Under the pieces are notes generated by a model. That model had not been told where the DNA came from. It saw only the letters and a list, made by a program, of their open reading frames with translations, and searched no databases. A stretch of 64,000 nucleotides of DNA. Origin: Hydractinia symbiolongicarpus. Its lineage: Eukaryota; Cnidaria; Hydrozoa; Anthoathecata; Hydractiniidae. Position 1 is the stretch's first letter; the number at the start of each line of letters is the position of its first letter. The stretch is from the NCBI RefSeq assembly GCF_029227915.1, contig NC_079876.1, positions 10,602,001 through 10,666,000 on the forward strand, given 5' to 3'. Shown here in pieces: positions 60,726 to 64,000 of this stretch. The translations under genes were made by a program, and so were the position numbers.

Positions 60726-63700
60726 TTAGTACATAATTTCTAATAAAAACCAATCATTTACGATGTATTTATGATATACTAAGCTATCATACACCGAACT
60801 GCCATGATCACCCTCGTCATCAGGACTTAATTTTACTTTTTCACGAGTTCTACTAATTAAGTATGCCTCTTTCATTTTTTTATCTCTGACATATATCGTC
60901 GAATGGTGATTCTTTATTAAAATTTTGTGATTAGTGGTTTTTATTTCTTTACACTGGCCAGCCACATCAGAATATTTACATCTAACATAAACGCAATTAT
61001 TTCTCTCAAAATAGTTCTTTGTTCCAAACATGGAACGAGCACTGCATTGCGGACTTTTTAAAAGATCACATAACTCCGATATTGTTGACATTTTTTGAAA
61101 ATTAAAAACTTTAGAATTTTGTGTTAAGGTATCCATAAAGATATCCCAGTATGTTACAGGCAACGCTAATCCACTTTTTACAGTTTCTGAAGCACCAGAA
61201 AGACTTGAAAGTTCCCTTGAAGAACACTCATCAAGATACTGTTTGTGAGAAATTTGAAAAAGTTTTAATGCACTTTCAATTTCCTGTTCCCGTGTCAGAT
61301 GGAATGTCTCAGTAACCATGCTAACTTTTTGCACTAGATTTAACTGCCCATTTACAACTTCACTTTGGACATTTATTTGGTTACTTTTTTTATTTGTTGT
61401 ATCTGGAAAAAGTCCGGTTAATTCATCTGGAGTAAGACAAGTTAATGTTTGAAATTTCTGTTCAATGTTTTTTAACTTTGAGATGATATTTTTATATTGT
61501 TCTTTGTATTCATTCAATTTTCTGTTAGTCACCTCAACTTCTTCTCTCACAGAAGTGATGTTATTTTCTAATGCTTCAATCTTTGTGAGCAATTTGTGAT
61601 CACTTTCAGCAGCTTCTAATCTAATCATTTTGTTTTCATTTTGTAATTGTTCAATCATTTTATTCTTCAAATGAGAATCTTGTAACAAGAACAACATGTG
61701 TTGTTGGTTGCACTCGATCAAATGTTGATTCAAATCTTTACGTAAGACCTGAAACAGATAAACATATACAGAATTAAAGTAAGCAAAAAAAAAACGCTAT
61801 AACCTAAAAGCCAATTCTTATGTTATGAGCAAATTAGTGTGATGCCACCACGAAGCTCAAAAAGTTGAGAGTCTTTTTTAAAGAAAATCAGACACAGCAA
61901 GGAAGAGATGTCTTTTGTCCATTTAAAATAATTTGTGCTAAATATGGTTGGTAGATAAAAAAATTTATGATCTCTAAAAAAGGACTCAATTTGGTCAAGA
62001 ATTAGCTAGGCCAACATGTTTGCACTTTTTCTAATAATACTTTTTTGGTTTGCTGCATTATTATTGCAAAGCGAAATTGTGGCACACGTTTGTTACGCAC
62101 AGTATACCAAGAGAAATATCGAGATTCTCACAAATTTCAACAGAATTTAAATCATATAAAGTCAGTATAAGGAAATATAACACTTATTTTTTACAAAAGG
62201 TTATTTTTTTGTGTACTAGAACAAATAAGTTTGGACCGAGAAGCTGTAATAAAAGTTAGCTAAAAATGCCAATAAGTTGGGTTTGTATTCGCTCTTTCGT
62301 CCCCCTCCCTTATTTTCCAATTTTCCGTTTGCCTGAAGAGAAAAACTTTAAAAGTAAAATAAAGCAGTGAAAAAAACGACCATCGGCTAACTTGAAGTAT
62401 ATTTTACAGACCTAACATAAATAGATATCTAAGGTAATTAAAAACACATATCTTATTTATTTTTGTGTATTTTATCTCAAAGAATTTTATATTGGTCTCA
62501 TTCTGTGGGAACAAATGATTACGCACAATAAAATGTAGTGGAAGTGATTTTGTGATGGCAAAACAAAACAAAAATAGTTTCAAACTTTTACTTTGTTTAA
62601 CTATTTTCGCATGTTTCTTAAATTTTTTTAACACTGGAACATCTTAATAAGTTTTACACCATGTGGGCTTTGGTTCAGTAATGGTGACGACCGTTAAGGT
62701 AATTTTTGTTTTGGGAGATAAAGGTTGGACATAAAACCTTTAATGTTCTCTTTAGCCTGTTAATCGCGCATAGAAAAACTTTATATTAAGGCCCTTTAAG
62801 GCTTCGTCATTTTCTTTACGCGTCTAACCCTATGTTTTTGCGTTGTGTTTCATGAACTTTACAATAATGTAGTATAGTTAATTTATGAATAGTACAGGCG
62901 CATAAGTTACAAGTTATCTTCTAACAACTGCACTTTTGTGAACTCAACAGAACTACTCTCAAAAGGCCTTTTGGGATGTGAAACCACATAAAAAACTTTT
63001 CCCAAATTTCATGTTTTTCAAAACTTTTGAATTCAGTTTAGCTAAATTAGCATGTGTGAGTTTTTTAATATTTTAATCTCAGGAAATCCTCCACCAAGCA
63101 TTCCCGCCTCTTGTTCTTGATGAACAAATTTTGCTTGCAACTTGCAAGAATGCTTCGCAACCTTTTTTTAATTTCCAGTGATACTTACTGAGTTTTCATT
63201 TTAATTTAGAGAATGACCTGAAAGCGTGTTACATTTTAGTAAGTCAGCGCAACAAAGAAAAAAGAAAGTAAAAAAGAAAAAGCTCCTGGAACATCACATA
63301 AAGTATTACTAACAAGACCCCTAAAGTTTAAAAAATGACCACAATAGCAACCGTTTAAAATTATTTCAAAACTTTGAAAATTAAAAATTCAAAAAAGTTC
63401 AACAAAAATTAACATAACTGTAAACAACACGCAAAGGAGTTAATAATAGGAAAAGGGTAATATAAATGGTTGCATTAGTCAATTATACTTAACTGAAAAA
63501 CCAATTACCATGACCTTACACGTTTGTGTTGGTGCTTTTCAGTAGTAAACACAAATACATGGTATCTTGTTCAGATGAAAATTCTGAAGATTACCTTATG
63601 CTCAATTTAAAATCAGTCAGCAATAACAAATAGTATAATTCGTTACCTTTACAGAGCAGCCAATTGAATGGAATGAACAATCAATGAGTTGGTATAAACA

Positions 63701-63896
63701 ATCTTTTAAAAGATGATTTTCAATCTGAAAGCAAGTAAAATAAACCTATAATAACATTTACTTTCAGGATAAAAGAATTTCTTGCAGCATTAGCTAACTT
63801 AGGGACAAATCAACAAACCTTGCACTTTGGAACCAATTCTGAACACAGATGATTTGAACATGTAACAGGATAATATTCACAAACTTCAAAATGATT
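60726..63896 (-). CDS. TRAF-type zinc-finger / coiled-coil protein, last three exons (5' part outside the window)
   Basis: Exons 63896-63819, 63724-63647 and 61748-60726 join in phase 0. The first two are 26 codons each and code TRAF-type zinc-finger repeats: HFEVCEYYPVTCSNHLCSEL and ENHLLKDCLYQLIDCSFHSI followed by GC, the C/H pattern of TRAF proteins. The last exon (340 codons) completes the finger (LRKDLNQHLIECNQQHM), continues with a coiled coil of about 100 residues (NKMIEQLQNENKMIRLEAAE...) and ends with a region of about 220 residues not clearly a MATH/TRAF-C domain. Its final strand (KYIVNDWFLLEIMY) resembles the YIKDDTLFIKV end of TRAF-C, so a very diverged one is possible. Adaptors of this type link membrane receptors to ubiquitin and NF-kB or JNK signalling. 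The RING part, if any, lies to the right. Confidence 0.8.
61749..63646. other. intron of the TRAF-type gene
   Basis: About 1.9 kb between the last two exons, with donor GTAAAG|GTAACG at the 63.6 kb end and acceptor CTGTTTCAG at the 61.7 kb end. No nested gene was recognised. Confidence 0.6.
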
Positions 63897-64000
63897 CTAA
63901 AATGTTAGATTACAGAGACAGTTATCATTGGATAGAAGGTAGTAAAACAATAAAAACATTGTTCAGAAATACCTTAAAATAGAACAATGTAAACATAAGA

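Overview
The window is AT-rich, gene-sparse animal DNA. Genes have GT-AG introns, and the spaces between them are full of transposon debris. The gene set (secreted alpha-carbonic anhydrase, NUDT18-type Nudix hydrolase, SLC22A18-type transporter, inward-rectifier K+ channel, TRAF-type zinc-finger protein, FHA/zinc-finger/tyrosine-recombinase protein) and the transposon families (Helitrons starting TCTATATAATAATACG and ending hairpin + CTAG, PIF/Harbinger, pogo-like, CR1/Jockey-like LINEs) best fit a cnidarian, probably a hydrozoan. That placement is inference from family resemblance only; no database search was possible.

Layout. 0.3-3.5 kb: five Helitron copies joined head to tail, next to a small inverted-repeat element. 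4.1 kb: a tRNA-like sequence. 5.0-12.2 kb, minus strand: an unrecognised multi-exon gene with a possible HEPN-type domain and several reading-frame breaks. 13.9-15.7 kb: a second head-to-tail Helitron junction cut by a 5'-truncated LINE. 19.1-20.8 kb, minus: a complete seven-exon secreted carbonic anhydrase. 22.6-25.4 kb: a broken Harbinger transposon (TIRs, TTA target duplication, MADF gene plus transposase remnant) inside a ~60-bp minisatellite, then a reverse transcriptase fragment and a long TA microsatellite. 28.7-29.6 kb, plus: single-exon Nudix gene. 29.7-30.2 kb: TA/GA microsatellite and a GGTTAC-rich stretch. 32.0-35.3 kb, plus: decayed gene joining an FHA-like domain, coiled coil, zinc finger, tyrosine recombinase and SANT-like domain. 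38.9-39.4 kb, minus: three probable exons of a small gene. 40.7-44.0 kb, plus: two-exon transporter with a pogo-like element in its intron. 44-53 kb: essentially gene-free, ending near a third Helitron terminus. 53.1-54.5 kb, plus: Kir channel. 57.8-58.6 kb, minus: dead copy of the TRAF-type gene whose live copy lies at 60.7-63.9 kb, minus, and runs off the window.

The genes do not form an operon or evident pathway. They are independent transcription units in a repeat-rich background. The most unusual items are the FHA-to-recombinase gene, the tandem Helitron array full of TGACGTCA palindromes, and the unrecognised 5-12 kb gene. Exon models were assembled by eye from splice signals and codon phase, so splice coordinates may be off by a base or two.
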